From contig JBARBI010000031.1 in assembly GCA_049792875.1 (NCBI GenBank), forward strand, positions 3,934-67,933: 64,000 nucleotides of DNA. Direction: 5' to 3'. The position numbers and the translations under genes were made by a program. This document shows, one piece after another, positions 54,149 to 63,289 of this stretch (its first letter is position 1; each line of letters opens with the position of its first letter). The notes under the pieces were generated by a model. The model did no database searches. It was not told the DNA's origin and was given only the letters and a program-made list of their open reading frames with translations. The DNA comes from Sulfotelmatobacter sp049792875 (GTDB lineage Bacteria; Acidobacteriota; Terriglobia; Terriglobales; Acidobacteriaceae).

Positions 54149-55399
54149 GTGCGGCATATCTTCGACATCATCGGGCAGACCTTTCGAGCGCTCTGGGCGC
54201 ATAAACTGCGCTCGTTTCTCACCATGTTCGGCATCGCCTGGGGAGTGGGTTCCCTGCTCTTGCTGGTGGGCTTGGGAGAGGGGTTCCGCGCGGGCAATCG
54301 CAAGCAATTCGATTCCCTGGGCGAAAACGTGATGTTCATCTGGTCGGGCCGGGCACCGGTGATGCAAGGCAGTTTCACGGCCCTGCGCCAGTACTACCTC
54401 ACCTACCGCGATTACGAAGACATTTTGAGAGAGTGCCCCAACGTGTCCGCCGCGGCCCCGGCCATCAGTCGCGGCGACATTCGCGCGGTCAGCGATTTCT
54501 TCCAGGCCAGCGGCCAAATCGTGGGCGTTCCGGCCCGGTTCAACCAGATCCGGTACCTGCCGATCAATGAAGGGCGCTGGATCAATGACATGGACGATGC
54601 ACAGAAGCGCACGGTAATCGTGATCGGAGATGAAGTCCGCCGAACGCTGTTTCCGGGCCGCCCCGCGGTCGGGGCTACGATCCTGCTCAACGGGGTCAGC
54701 TTCACCGTGATTGGTACGCTGCAGAAGATCGGCCACGGCGACAACATGAATCTGAACCTGCGCAGCTTTGTCCCGTTTCATGCCATGCAGAACAACTTCC
54801 GGCCTCTGAATACCGGCATCGCAACTGACGTCATCTCGTTTATCAACTATCAGCCCAAATCGCGCGCCGTGCATGAGGCGGCGCAGCGGGAAGTCCACAA
54901 GATTATCGCCCGCAACCATGGCTTCGACGCCAGCAATCCGGACTCCTTCGACGAATGGGACACCATCAAGACGGTCGACCAGATCGGCAAGATCTTTGAC
55001 GCGATGAACCTGTTTCTGGGGAGCGTGGGATTGGTCACACTCGCTCTGGGCGCAATCGGCATCATCAACATCATGCTGGTCGCCGTCGCCGACCGCACTC
55101 GGGAAATCGGCTTGCGCAAAGCCGTGGGCGCCACCAACGCCAGCATCATGTTCCAGTTCTTCGTGGAAGGAGCATTTCTGACCCTGCTGAGCGGCGGCAT
55201 CGGTATCGCGGGCGCGGCGGGGTTGATGGCCCTGCTCTCGGGGGTCAATCTCGGCCAGGGATTCGATCCGCCCAAACTAGTGGCTTCGACAGCAGCTTTG
55301 GCGGTGATTTCGCTCGGGGTCGCTGGCGTGGCTGCCGGGCTTTACCCTGCCCGGCGGGCTGCGATGCTGGAACCGGTGGAGGCGCTCCGCAAGGAATAA
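54149..55399 (+). CDS. MacB-type ABC transporter permease (first of pair)
   Basis: 416 residues from a GTG. The MacB N-terminal core is seen in TFRALWAHKLRSFLTMFGIA, followed by a periplasmic domain and a C-terminal FtsX domain with three helices (LVTLALGAIGIINIMLVAVA; TREIGLRKAVGATNASIMFQ). It ends with PVEALRKE, as in MacB permeases. Such proteins are mechanotransmission subunits and need an ATPase and usually an adaptor, neither of which is next to it. It lies two bases before the second permease. Confidence 0.9.
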   Translation: MRHIFDIIGQTFRALWAHKLRSFLTMFGIAWGVGSLLLLVGLGEGFRAGNRKQFDSLGENVMFIWSGRAPVMQGSFTALRQYYLTYRDYEDILRECPNVSAAAPAISRGDIRAVSDFFQASGQIVGVPARFNQIRYLPINEGRWINDMDDAQKRTVIVIGDEVRRTLFPGRPAVGATILLNGVSFTVIGTLQKIGHGDNMNLNLRSFVPFHAMQNNFRPLNTGIATDVISFINYQPKSRAVHEAAQREVHKIIARNHGFDASNPDSFDEWDTIKTVDQIGKIFDAMNLFLGSVGLVTLALGAIGIINIMLVAVADRTREIGLRKAVGATNASIMFQFFVEGAFLTLLSGGIGIAGAAGLMALLSGVNLGQGFDPPKLVASTAALAVISLGVAGVAAGLYPARRAAMLEPVEALRKE

Positions 55400-55401
55400 A
55401 C

Positions 55402-56643
55402 ATGCACCGTGATCTCCTCCAACAGGCATACTCGGCGATGCGCCACGACCTGCGCCGCACTCTGCTCACGATGGCGGGAATGGCCTGGGGAATCGCCACG
55501 GTCGTCCTGCTGCTCTCCTACGGCAACGGTTTCGGAAAAGCCATTGAGACGATTTTTCAGAGCTTCGGCGCCACTGCCGTGGGAGTATTTCCCGGACGCA
55601 CCTCGCAGCAAGCGGGAGGCAACAAAGCCGGGGTCCAAATTCGGTTCACCAATGACGATATCGAACTTCTACGCAACAACGTGCCACTTTGCCGCCACGT
55701 GGTCCGCATGCTGCAGAAAGATTCCACGGTTCAGAACAACAATCGCTCCTTCACCTTTCCCGTGATGGGGCTCGACCCTTCGATCCAGGATATATGGAAT
55801 CTCGACATCTCGGAGGGTCGGTTCCTCAACGATGCCGACAACCTGCAGCACGGACTCTACGCCGTAATCGCTTCGGAAGCGCGTGACAAGCTTTTCTCCG
55901 GCATGCCCGCAGTGGGCGAGTCCATCCGCATCGACGGCGTCACCTTCGAGGTGATCGGGGTCGGAGCGCCTCGCATGCAGGAGGGCGACAACGATAACAA
56001 CCGTGTCGTCTACATCCCCTATAACTCCATGGATGTGATCAAGGATAACCACTATCTCGACGGGATCTGGCTCGACTCCGCGGGCCTGGACCACGACAAG
56101 ATGGCCAAGACAATTCGGGACACGCTCGCTACGGCCCATAACTTCAAGCCCGACGACCAGCGTGCCGTCTTCGTGTTCGATGCCCAGAAACAGTTGTCGC
56201 AATTCGGCATCATCACCATGGCGCTGAAGGTCTTGCTGGCCTTCATTGGTACGGTCACGCTGGGGATCGGCGGCGTGGGGCTGATGAACATTATGCTGGT
56301 CTCGGTCACGCAGCGCACTCGCGAAATCGGCGTGGAAAAGGCGCTCGGGGCACGGCGTCATCACATTCTCTTCCAGTTCCTGGCCGAGGCAATGGTGATC
56401 ACCGCCGCCGGGGGAGTGCTCGGCATTCTGCTCTCCTATGCGGTATCGATCCTGGCAGGCCGTATCACGTTCTACAGCGCACTGGCCAAACATGCCGAGG
56501 CCGCAGACATCCGCCTCATCGTGTCCCCGATGATCCTAGTCGTGGCTACCTCCATCCTTGCGGTGGTGGGCGTGATCAGCGGAATGGTCCCGGCTATGCG
56601 CGCCGCCAATCTCGATCCAATCGAAGCGCTGCGTTACGAGTAG
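55402..56643 (+). CDS. MacB-type ABC transporter permease (second of pair)
   Basis: 413 residues, homologous to the previous gene but divergent. The N-terminal HDLRRTLLTMAGMAWGIATV and C-terminal GGVGLMNIMLVSVTQRTREI, VEKALGARRHHILFQFLAEA and NLDPIEALRYE are MacB-like. With its neighbour it would form a heterodimeric permease. The missing ATPase must come from another locus. Substrate unknown. Confidence 0.9.
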   Translation: MHRDLLQQAYSAMRHDLRRTLLTMAGMAWGIATVVLLLSYGNGFGKAIETIFQSFGATAVGVFPGRTSQQAGGNKAGVQIRFTNDDIELLRNNVPLCRHVVRMLQKDSTVQNNNRSFTFPVMGLDPSIQDIWNLDISEGRFLNDADNLQHGLYAVIASEARDKLFSGMPAVGESIRIDGVTFEVIGVGAPRMQEGDNDNNRVVYIPYNSMDVIKDNHYLDGIWLDSAGLDHDKMAKTIRDTLATAHNFKPDDQRAVFVFDAQKQLSQFGIITMALKVLLAFIGTVTLGIGGVGLMNIMLVSVTQRTREIGVEKALGARRHHILFQFLAEAMVITAAGGVLGILLSYAVSILAGRITFYSALAKHAEAADIRLIVSPMILVVATSILAVVGVISGMVPAMRAANLDPIEALRYE

Positions 56644-56707
56644 GCTTTCCCGCTGCCGCTCTCTCGACGACGCCCTGGCCTCGCCAGCGTAGAATCATCT
56701 TTTCGCC

Positions 56708-57499
56708 ATGTCTGATGACATCCTGACTCTTCCGCCGCCACCCGCCGACGCGCGCCTGGCCTACGGCTCCGATCCAAACCAGTTCCTCGACCTGCGTGTC
56801 CCCTCCTCCCGAGAAAAAAGCAAGCCACCCTATCCTCTTATCATCAACATCCACGGCGGATTCTGGCGCGCTAAATACCATCTCGATCACGCCGGACACC
56901 TGTGCGCGGCTCTCACCGCGAAAGGAATGGCCACCGCCAACGTCGAATACCGCCGCGTGGGCAACGACGGTGGGGCCTGGCCCGGCACCTTCGCCGACAT
57001 CCGGTCCGCCTATCAGTTTCTGGTGCAAAACGCGCTACCGCACAATCTGGATTCGAAAAGAATCGTCGTGATGGGCCACTCCGCGGGAGGCCAGTTGGCG
57101 CTCTGCCTCGCCGCTCATGAGTCGAACGTCACCCGCGTTGTCTCGCTCGCGGGAGTGGTTGACCTGCAGCGCACTTACAAGCTCCACCTCAGCAACGACG
57201 CGGTTGTCGAGTTTCTCCGAGGCACACCCAGCGAGGTTCCCGACCACTACCGCGAAGCGGACCCGATGGAACTCTCTGCTTCCCAAGCTTGCCAGTGGCT
57301 GATTCACGGTTCCGCCGATGAAATCATTCCTCCGGATTTCAGCCGCGATTATGTGGCCGCCAAACAGAAACGCTTGGGCAGGGAGAAGGAGGACGTGCAC
57401 CTGCTCGCTATCGCCGGTGCAACCCACTTCGACGTTATCGATCCACGGACCCAAGCCTGGAAGCAGGTTGAGGAGACGGTAGTCCAGTTCGCGTTCTAG
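56708..57499 (+). CDS. Alpha/beta hydrolase (esterase/lipase, HGGFW type)
   Basis: 263 residues, cytoplasmic. The oxyanion motif is INIHGGFWRAKYHLDHAG, the nucleophile is in MGHSAGGQLALCLA, the acid is Asp in IHGSADEIIPP, and the His is in ATHFDVIDP. It resembles BD-FAE/kynurenine-formamidase-like esterases. The substrate is unknown. The gene follows the permease pair by 64 bases and may be independent. Confidence 0.9.
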   Translation: MSDDILTLPPPPADARLAYGSDPNQFLDLRVPSSREKSKPPYPLIINIHGGFWRAKYHLDHAGHLCAALTAKGMATANVEYRRVGNDGGAWPGTFADIRSAYQFLVQNALPHNLDSKRIVVMGHSAGGQLALCLAAHESNVTRVVSLAGVVDLQRTYKLHLSNDAVVEFLRGTPSEVPDHYREADPMELSASQACQWLIHGSADEIIPPDFSRDYVAAKQKRLGREKEDVHLLAIAGATHFDVIDPRTQAWKQVEETVVQFAF

Positions 57500-57633
57500 A
57501 AGCGCCCACCTCAGCCAAGGAATCTGCACGATGGAGGACGGGACGGTTTATCCTGAGACATCTCGCCATGGATGCCTGTCATTGACACTCCCCGCTCCAC
57601 CTCATACGATTCTGGCTTTACGGATTGGTGCCC

Positions 57634-59448
57634 ATGCTGGAACGTCTGGGATTTCATCGCCTTCTGCTCATCCTTGCCGCCGCTTTAGTCTTTGCTGCCG
57701 CCTCGACTCCAGTACCGCAGGCGGATCCCAATCGCTACCTCAACGACATCAAGTCGCTCGCCGCTCCGGAAATGGAAGGCCGTGGTGCGGGGACCAAAGG
57801 CCTGACACACGCCGAACATCTCATTGAAAAGCGTTACAAAGAACTCGGTCTTGAACCCGCCGGGGTAAACGGCTACGCGCAGCCTTTCACGGTTGTCACG
57901 GGTGCGCGCCTCAAGTCCGACAACCACTTCGTGATCCGGGCGGACGGATCCAAGAATGATCTGAAAATCGATCAGGACTTCGTGCCGTTCAGTTTTTCGG
58001 CGTCTGGCCAGGTCGCGGCCCCACTAGTGTTCGCGGGATACGGCGCCACGGCGGACGAGTTCCACTATGACGACTATGCCGGACTCGACGTCAAAGACAA
58101 GATCGTGCTCGTGCTGCGCTACGAACCGTCAGGCTTTGGGGAAAAGAGCGGCAACCACGGACTTACACAACACTCCCAGCTCATCACCAAGGCCATCAAT
58201 GCGCGCAATCACGGGGCGAAGGCGGTGGTCATCCTCAACGGGAAACTGGGAGGTGGAGAACAAGATCTTCTAACCCGCTTTGGCAGTGTCAGCGGTCCGG
58301 AAAATGTCGGCATTGTCATGGTGCAGGTAAAGAATGCGGCGGCCGAATCCTGGTTCCAGTCCGCCGGAAAATCGATGAAGGACGTGCAAGAGCAGATCAA
58401 CTCGGCCACCAAGCCCGCGTCGTTCGGCTTCCCCGAAACCCTTCATGTGTCACTCCACATTGACATCGAGACCACCCGCGCCACGGTCAACAACGTGTTG
58501 GCGTGGCTGCCGGGCCAATCGGACGAATACGTCATCATCGGGGCCCACTATGATCATCTGGGCCGGGGTAACTTCGATTCGTTGGCCCCGTCGCAGATCG
58601 GTCAAATTCATCCCGGGGCTGACGATAATGCCAGCGGCACCGCCGGAGTTCTCGAACTCGCGCGCCTGCTCGCCCCGCGACGCGGACAACTGAAACGCAG
58701 CCTCCTTTTCATGGATTTTGCCGGAGAAGAACTGGGGTTGCTAGGCTCTGCCGCTTGGGTGAAGGATCCCACCCGGCCTCTGGCGAAAGCCGTGGCCATG
58801 CTCAACATGGACATGATCGGGCGGATCAAAGATGACAAAGTCTATATCGGCGGGGTCGGCACCGGTTCTAGTTTCAAGGCCGTCCTTGAGCAGGGGCAGA
58901 AAGACTCATCTTTTCAGATCGAGTACTCCGCCGGTGGCTACGCTTCGAGCGACCACACGTCATTCGTAGCCAAGAAGATTCCCGTGCTGTTTTTCTTTTC
59001 CGGCCTGCACTCGGATTACCACAAGCCGTCCGACACCTGGGACAAAATCAATGCCCCTTCGGCCGCGCGCCTGCTTGACCTGGTGGGGAGCGTCGCGGTT
59101 CAACTGGCCAGCGCGCCCGACCCACCCGTGTTTCAGGTGGTTGCCGAAGACAAGCCACTCGCGGGCGCTGGAGGAGGAGGCTACGGTCCTTACTTCGGAT
59201 CCATTCCCGACTTTGGCCAAACTGAAAATGGCGTGAAGTTTTCCGACGTAAAGCCGAACTCTCCAGCTGCGAAGGCTGGACTGAAAGCGGGAGATATCTT
59301 GATCCGGTTTGGCGACAAGCCCATCAAGAATCTGTACGACTTCACCGACGCGCTGCGACGCAGCAAGGTAGGAGATGTAGTCGAAGTGAAAGTTCTGCGC
59401 GATGGTCAGCCCATCACGGCGAGCGTAAAACTCGAACAACGCAAATAG
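57634..59448 (+). CDS. Secreted M28 zinc aminopeptidase with PDZ domain
   Basis: 604 residues from the ATG at 57634. A signal peptide (LGFHRLLLILAAALVFAAAS) precedes a PA-domain insert (VFAGYGATADEFHYDDYAGL) and the M28 catalytic domain: His in IGAHYDHLG, Asp in HPGADDNASG, Glu-Glu in FAGEELGLLG, Asp in NMDMIGRI, and a His in the LHSDYHKPSDTW region. Residues about 515-604 are a PDZ domain (FSDVKPNSPAAKAGLKAGDI). It would trim peptides in the periplasm. Confidence 0.93.
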   Translation: MLERLGFHRLLLILAAALVFAAASTPVPQADPNRYLNDIKSLAAPEMEGRGAGTKGLTHAEHLIEKRYKELGLEPAGVNGYAQPFTVVTGARLKSDNHFVIRADGSKNDLKIDQDFVPFSFSASGQVAAPLVFAGYGATADEFHYDDYAGLDVKDKIVLVLRYEPSGFGEKSGNHGLTQHSQLITKAINARNHGAKAVVILNGKLGGGEQDLLTRFGSVSGPENVGIVMVQVKNAAAESWFQSAGKSMKDVQEQINSATKPASFGFPETLHVSLHIDIETTRATVNNVLAWLPGQSDEYVIIGAHYDHLGRGNFDSLAPSQIGQIHPGADDNASGTAGVLELARLLAPRRGQLKRSLLFMDFAGEELGLLGSAAWVKDPTRPLAKAVAMLNMDMIGRIKDDKVYIGGVGTGSSFKAVLEQGQKDSSFQIEYSAGGYASSDHTSFVAKKIPVLFFFSGLHSDYHKPSDTWDKINAPSAARLLDLVGSVAVQLASAPDPPVFQVVAEDKPLAGAGGGGYGPYFGSIPDFGQTENGVKFSDVKPNSPAAKAGLKAGDILIRFGDKPIKNLYDFTDALRRSKVGDVVEVKVLRDGQPITASVKLEQRK

Positions 59449-59524
59449 GCTCGAACCGCGCTGCGCTCCTCCCGCCGCGCTGCCTCAATCCCTTATAATC
59501 GTCGGTCAAACCGAGAGGAATCCT

Positions 59525-61087
59525 TTGCCCTTCGACGACCTTCGCCAGTGGATCGCCGCGCTCGACCGCGCCGGTCAACTCAAGCGTATCCAGACCGAAG
59601 CCGATCCTATTCTTGAGATTGCCGAAATCACAGATCGCGCCTCCAAGAGTCGCGATGCCAGCGCCGTTCTGGGTGGTCCGGCCCTGCTCTTTCAAAACCT
59701 GAAGGACCATCCGGGCGGACAAGTTCTGATCAATCAGTTCGGTTCCGACGCTCGCATGAAGCTCGCGCTCGGCGTCAATTCCTTCGACGAGATCGCGGGT
59801 CGCATTCGCATGTTCATGGATGTTAAATCTCCCCAGGGTTTTCTCGACAAGCTCAAGATGCTTCCTCTTCTGACCGAAGCCGGGAAATTCTTCCCGCGCA
59901 CGGTGCCCACCGGGCCTTGTAAAGAGGTCATTCAGCGCGACAACTTCTCACTGCTCGACTTCCCTGTCCTGCAATGCTGGCCCAAAGACGCCGGACGCTT
60001 TATCACTTTGCCCTGCGTTACAACGCGCGACCCCAGGTCCGCAAAACGCAACCTCGGCATGTACCGGATGCAGGTTTACGACCACCGTACGACGGGAATG
60101 CACTGGCAACGGCAGAAAGTTGCGGCGGAGCATGCCCGCGAACGCATGCGGGCGGCGGTCGAGGGAAAATCCGCCGCGGTGGACATCATGGCGCGCAGTT
60201 CCGGCGGTTCGGTTCTCGCCGACGGAGATCGGCCTTCCGGGAAAATGGAAGTGGCAGTTGCCATCGGTACCGAGCCGGCCGTGACCTTCTCCGCCATCGT
60301 TCCGGCGCCGCCCGAGATCGAGGAATACCTGATCGCAGGCTTCCTGCGCGGAGCACCCGTGGATCTCGTGAGATGCGAAACGGTGGATCTGGAAGTTCCC
60401 GCGTCGAGCGAAATCGTCCTCGAAGGCTACGTGAACCTCGACGAACTGCGCAGCGAGGGGCCCTTCGGCGACCACACGGGCTTCTACTCGCTCGACGATC
60501 TCTATCCGGTTTTCCACGTCACCTGCGTCACGCACCGCAAGGACCCGATTTACGCCACTACGATCGTAGGAAAGCCTCCGCAGGAAGACGCTTACATGGG
60601 CAAGGCGGTCGAACGTATTTTCTTGCCGCTGATGAAACTGACAATCCCAGAACTGGTGGATATCAATTTGCCCATCGAGGGCGTGTTCCACAACCTGATG
60701 ATTGTCTCGATCCGGAAGTCGTACCCGGGACAGGCTCGGAAGGTGATGAACGCCATCTGGTCGCTGGGGCAGGCGATGTTTACCAAGTGCATTGTGGTGG
60801 TGGACGAAGACGTGGACGTGCAGGATCTCGCCGACGTCACATTGAAGGTATTCAACCACATCGATCCCGAGCGCGACATCCAATTCACACTGGGCCCGGT
60901 GGATTCGCTCGACCATGCCTCGCGGCTGCCGAACTATGGATCCAAGATGGGCATTGATGCCACGCGGAAGTGGCTCAGCGAAGGTTTCGCCCGTCCCTGG
61001 CCCGATGAGATCATCATGGATCCGAAAACGAAAGCGCTGGTCGACGGCAAGTGGAAGGCCCTGGCAAAAGAGCTTGGGATTGAGTAA
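59525..61087 (+). CDS. UbiD-family decarboxylase
   Basis: 520 residues from a TTG with GAGAGGA 5-8 bases upstream. UbiD enzymes use prenylated FMN to decarboxylate aromatic or alpha,beta-unsaturated acids. Motifs seen: GPCKEVIQRDNFSLLDFPVL, RNLGMYRMQVYDHRTTGMHW, SEGPFGDHTGFYSLDDLYPV (catalytic Arg-Glu-Glu region), and VVDEDVDVQDLADV. The most likely role in this phylum is menaquinone or ubiquinone synthesis. A ubiX flavin prenyltransferase is not in the window. Confidence 0.93.
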   Translation: MPFDDLRQWIAALDRAGQLKRIQTEADPILEIAEITDRASKSRDASAVLGGPALLFQNLKDHPGGQVLINQFGSDARMKLALGVNSFDEIAGRIRMFMDVKSPQGFLDKLKMLPLLTEAGKFFPRTVPTGPCKEVIQRDNFSLLDFPVLQCWPKDAGRFITLPCVTTRDPRSAKRNLGMYRMQVYDHRTTGMHWQRQKVAAEHARERMRAAVEGKSAAVDIMARSSGGSVLADGDRPSGKMEVAVAIGTEPAVTFSAIVPAPPEIEEYLIAGFLRGAPVDLVRCETVDLEVPASSEIVLEGYVNLDELRSEGPFGDHTGFYSLDDLYPVFHVTCVTHRKDPIYATTIVGKPPQEDAYMGKAVERIFLPLMKLTIPELVDINLPIEGVFHNLMIVSIRKSYPGQARKVMNAIWSLGQAMFTKCIVVVDEDVDVQDLADVTLKVFNHIDPERDIQFTLGPVDSLDHASRLPNYGSKMGIDATRKWLSEGFARPWPDEIIMDPKTKALVDGKWKALAKELGIE

Positions 61088-61099
61088 TCGAGCCGCGGT

Positions 61100-61519
61100 C
61101 TAGTTCTCGATCTTGATCCTTGCCAGTGTTTTCACAATGCTAGCGTCCGTGGCATCGTGCACTTCAATCCGCACGGCCGTTCCCTCAGGGTAGCGTTTTG
61201 CTTCGTCGATGATCTTAACGATGTCCGAAGGAAGAGCGCTGGTTCGGGCCGCCGCAACCGCCTTGTCGCCCAAAGCAAACGATGCCAGAAAACATCCAGC
61301 ACCCGGCGACAGGTACACGATGTTGCGCTTCTTCGATTGGAGCCGCAAAGACCATCCCGCTTTGACCGAATAGCTATTCCACTCTTCCGCGTCCAATATC
61401 AGGTCGCGCTTCAGATCGGCCACGAGGCCCCGCCACAAAGCGTCAGCCAGCTCTAACTCCGAAGCCAGTTCCCTCTCCGTCGGCCGCTTGGCCTGACCGA
61501 CAAATGCATTCCGCAACAT
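61100..61519 (-). CDS. DUF3788-like protein
   Basis: 139 residues from the ATG at 61519; the frame upstream is only a shadow. The pattern MLRNAFVGQAKRPTERELAS, then LILDAEEWNSYSVKAGWSLR and RNIVYLSPGAGCFLASFALG, matches proteins annotated DUF3788 as far as I recall. These are small cytoplasmic proteins of unknown function, possibly lipid- or ligand-binding. It is convergent to the UbiD gene by 12 bases. Confidence 0.75.
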   Translation of the reverse strand: MLRNAFVGQAKRPTERELASELELADALWRGLVADLKRDLILDAEEWNSYSVKAGWSLRLQSKKRNIVYLSPGAGCFLASFALGDKAVAAARTSALPSDIVKIIDEAKRYPEGTAVRIEVHDATDASIVKTLARIKIEN

Positions 61520-61554
61520 CGTTTTATCCCTTGCTCGGGCTTCACTCGGCAAAG

Positions 61555-61734
61555 TCAGTGTCCGAGCCCAAACCAAGTCCGCACGCCCCATGCCGCGGCG
61601 ACGCCTAACACCGCGATGAATGCCACACCGATGAAATGATCTGTGTTCGTGCCTTTGCTCCAACCCTGGAGCACGGCAACCACTCAAAGGACAAAAAACG
61701 CGATTGCGCACGTGCCAAGAATCTTCAGCAGCAT
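61555..61734 (-). pseudogene. Small membrane protein gene interrupted by an in-frame TGA
   Basis: From the ATG at 61734 the frame reads MLLKILGTCAIAFFVL, then TGA (61684-61686), and continues in the same frame as VVAVLQGWSKGTN and HFIGVAFIAVLGVAAAWGVR to a TGA at 61555. The two parts together would make a 59-residue protein with two hydrophobic helices. A nonsense mutation, sequencing error, or a second gene from the GTG just after the TGA are all possible. A CRP/FNR-like palindrome lies 85 bases upstream. Confidence 0.45.
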
Positions 61735-61818
61735 GATCGGATCCCTCTCACGTCCCGTACACGAATTCGCGCGGGACGAAACTCCGATCCATGCTGCATC
61801 ATCGTCCCAGTCCGCGCA

Positions 61819-61832
61819 GTGACCGGAGTCAC
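61819..61832. promoter_or_regulatory. CRP/FNR-type operator-like palindrome
   Basis: GTGACCGGAGTCAC fits GTGA-N6-TCAC exactly and is flanked by A and T (AGTGACCGGAGTCACT). It lies upstream of the interrupted membrane gene and between minus-strand genes. It belongs to the same motif set as the island sites. Confidence 0.5.
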
Positions 61833-61889
61833 TTCTGATCCAACGGAGACTGAAATGCCCTGACCTCGAGAAACGGATAAGGCTGAGCA

Positions 61890-62102
61890 CTACTCGAGTT
61901 CCGCACTGACCCGCTCATATCCCGCGCATCGCAGCACCGGCAGGCGCGGATACTTCGGGAAACTCGTGTCGGTGGTGGAGCGCTCGCACCGATAGAAGGT
62001 CGATCCACGGTCCGACTCGATCAGTCGCATGAACCGGCAGTCCGCGCAAAGCCCCACGCCAGTCCGCGGCGATTCCTTCTTCTCCTGCTTCTCCTGGTTC
62101 AC
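61890..62102 (-). CDS. Small cysteine-rich conserved-type protein, 70 aa
   Basis: 70 residues. Four cysteines in two pairs (GLCADCRFMR; FYRCERS and LRCAGYE) suggest a metal-binding knot. The motif FPKYPRLPVLRCAGYE is distinctive and I recall it in other bacterial small proteins. It is soluble and acidic/basic mixed. Function unknown. No ribosome-binding site is clear. The neighbours are unrelated. Confidence 0.65.
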   Translation of the reverse strand: MNQEKQEKKESPRTGVGLCADCRFMRLIESDRGSTFYRCERSTTDTSFPKYPRLPVLRCAGYERVSAELE

Positions 62103-62149
62103 CGCTACAGAATACGCCCGCTAGCCGGTAGTACCCTCCGATCAACGAC

Positions 62150-63208
62150 ATGGGATCCCCGGGGTCGCCCAGAAAGACTAGGCGGCTTCTCTCGGCGAAC
62201 TTGGGGGACGATACACTGGTGTGGCGGGCACAAAGGAGCGAGCTAGGTCTGCTGATTAGACAGACAATCGAACGTTTAGCACGAGGAGTGATCAGCCTTG
62301 CGCTGGTTGCCCTTGTTCTCATGCAGAGCGAGGCAGCGGTCGCCTGGGGCAACGAGGGGCACACGGCCATCAACCGGGTTGCCGCTGAGAGGATTCCGGG
62401 CTCCATGCCGTCGTTTTTGCACGGAGCCGTCGACGAGATCGCCTACCTTGGCCCGGAACCCGACCGCTGGCGCAGTCCGTCGGAACCCGCTCTGAAGAAT
62501 GCGCAGGAACCCGACCACTTCATCGACCTGGAACGAGTCGCGTGGCTCGACCCGCTCCCACGGGGCCGCTACGAGTTCTATCGCAAGCTCTACGAAAAGC
62601 GCTCCTCGACCAGGGAGAATCCGGACGATTACCTTCCCGAGCGCGTCGGTCTGCAGCCCTATGTCACGATGGAAGTCTATGGGCGCCTGAAGGCCGCATT
62701 CCGCGAATACCGGCAAAGGCTCGCATCGCATCAGCCTACGCAAGCGGTACAGCGGGCTATCATCTTCTACGCTGGCTGGCTGGGCCATTACGTGGCCGAT
62801 GGATCGCAACCTCTGCACACCACCATCCAGTACAACGGGTGGGTCGGCCCAAATCCTCATGGATTCAGCACGCAGCACGGCATTCATGCCCAGTTTGAGA
62901 CCGCCTACGTGGCTGCGAATATTACTGATAAGGATTTCGCCGGGCTGCTGAAGAGGCCCCAGCGTCTTGAGGATCCGTTCGATCGTTACGTCGACTACCT
63001 TCGACAGTCACACAGTCTGGTGGAGAACGTCTACTGGCTGGAGAAAATCGGGGGCCTCACGGGAAAGGGTTCTCCTGCCGCATTCGACTTCACCACTCGC
63101 CGCCTCGCGGCCGGATCGCAGATGCTGCTGGACCTGTGGTACACCGCGTGGATAGAGAGCGCCGTTCCGGTACCCGTACGTCCGACCCCGGTTCCTGCGA
63201 CGAAATAG
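62150..63208 (+). CDS. S1/P1-like nuclease/zinc phospholipase C family protein, secreted
   Basis: 352 residues from the ATG at 62150, start uncertain (GTG at 62219 is possible). A signal-type hydrophobic stretch (ISLALVALVLMQSEAAVA) precedes WGNEGHTAINRVA, which matches the mature N-terminal Trp of S1/P1 nucleases. Zinc ligands are expected from Trp1, His of GNEGH, Asp of PEPDRW, His of DHFIDLE and the His-Asp-His set in LGHYVADGSQPLHTT. It would cleave nucleic acid 3'-phosphates or phospholipids in the periplasm. Confidence 0.85.
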   Translation: MGSPGSPRKTRRLLSANLGDDTLVWRAQRSELGLLIRQTIERLARGVISLALVALVLMQSEAAVAWGNEGHTAINRVAAERIPGSMPSFLHGAVDEIAYLGPEPDRWRSPSEPALKNAQEPDHFIDLERVAWLDPLPRGRYEFYRKLYEKRSSTRENPDDYLPERVGLQPYVTMEVYGRLKAAFREYRQRLASHQPTQAVQRAIIFYAGWLGHYVADGSQPLHTTIQYNGWVGPNPHGFSTQHGIHAQFETAYVAANITDKDFAGLLKRPQRLEDPFDRYVDYLRQSHSLVENVYWLEKIGGLTGKGSPAAFDFTTRRLAAGSQMLLDLWYTAWIESAVPVPVRPTPVPATK

Positions 63209-63289
63209 CCCGGATCTTCTCGCGCGCACGGGCAGCGGCAGCGGTGGCTGCGACGGTTTGGCGCCTCTTTCGGTATACTGAATATCGAT

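Noticed and set aside
61684..61686. Possible selenocysteine at the in-frame TGA
   Set aside because: No SECIS-like hairpin is evident and the residue is in the middle of a membrane helix; a nonsense change or a second start fits better.
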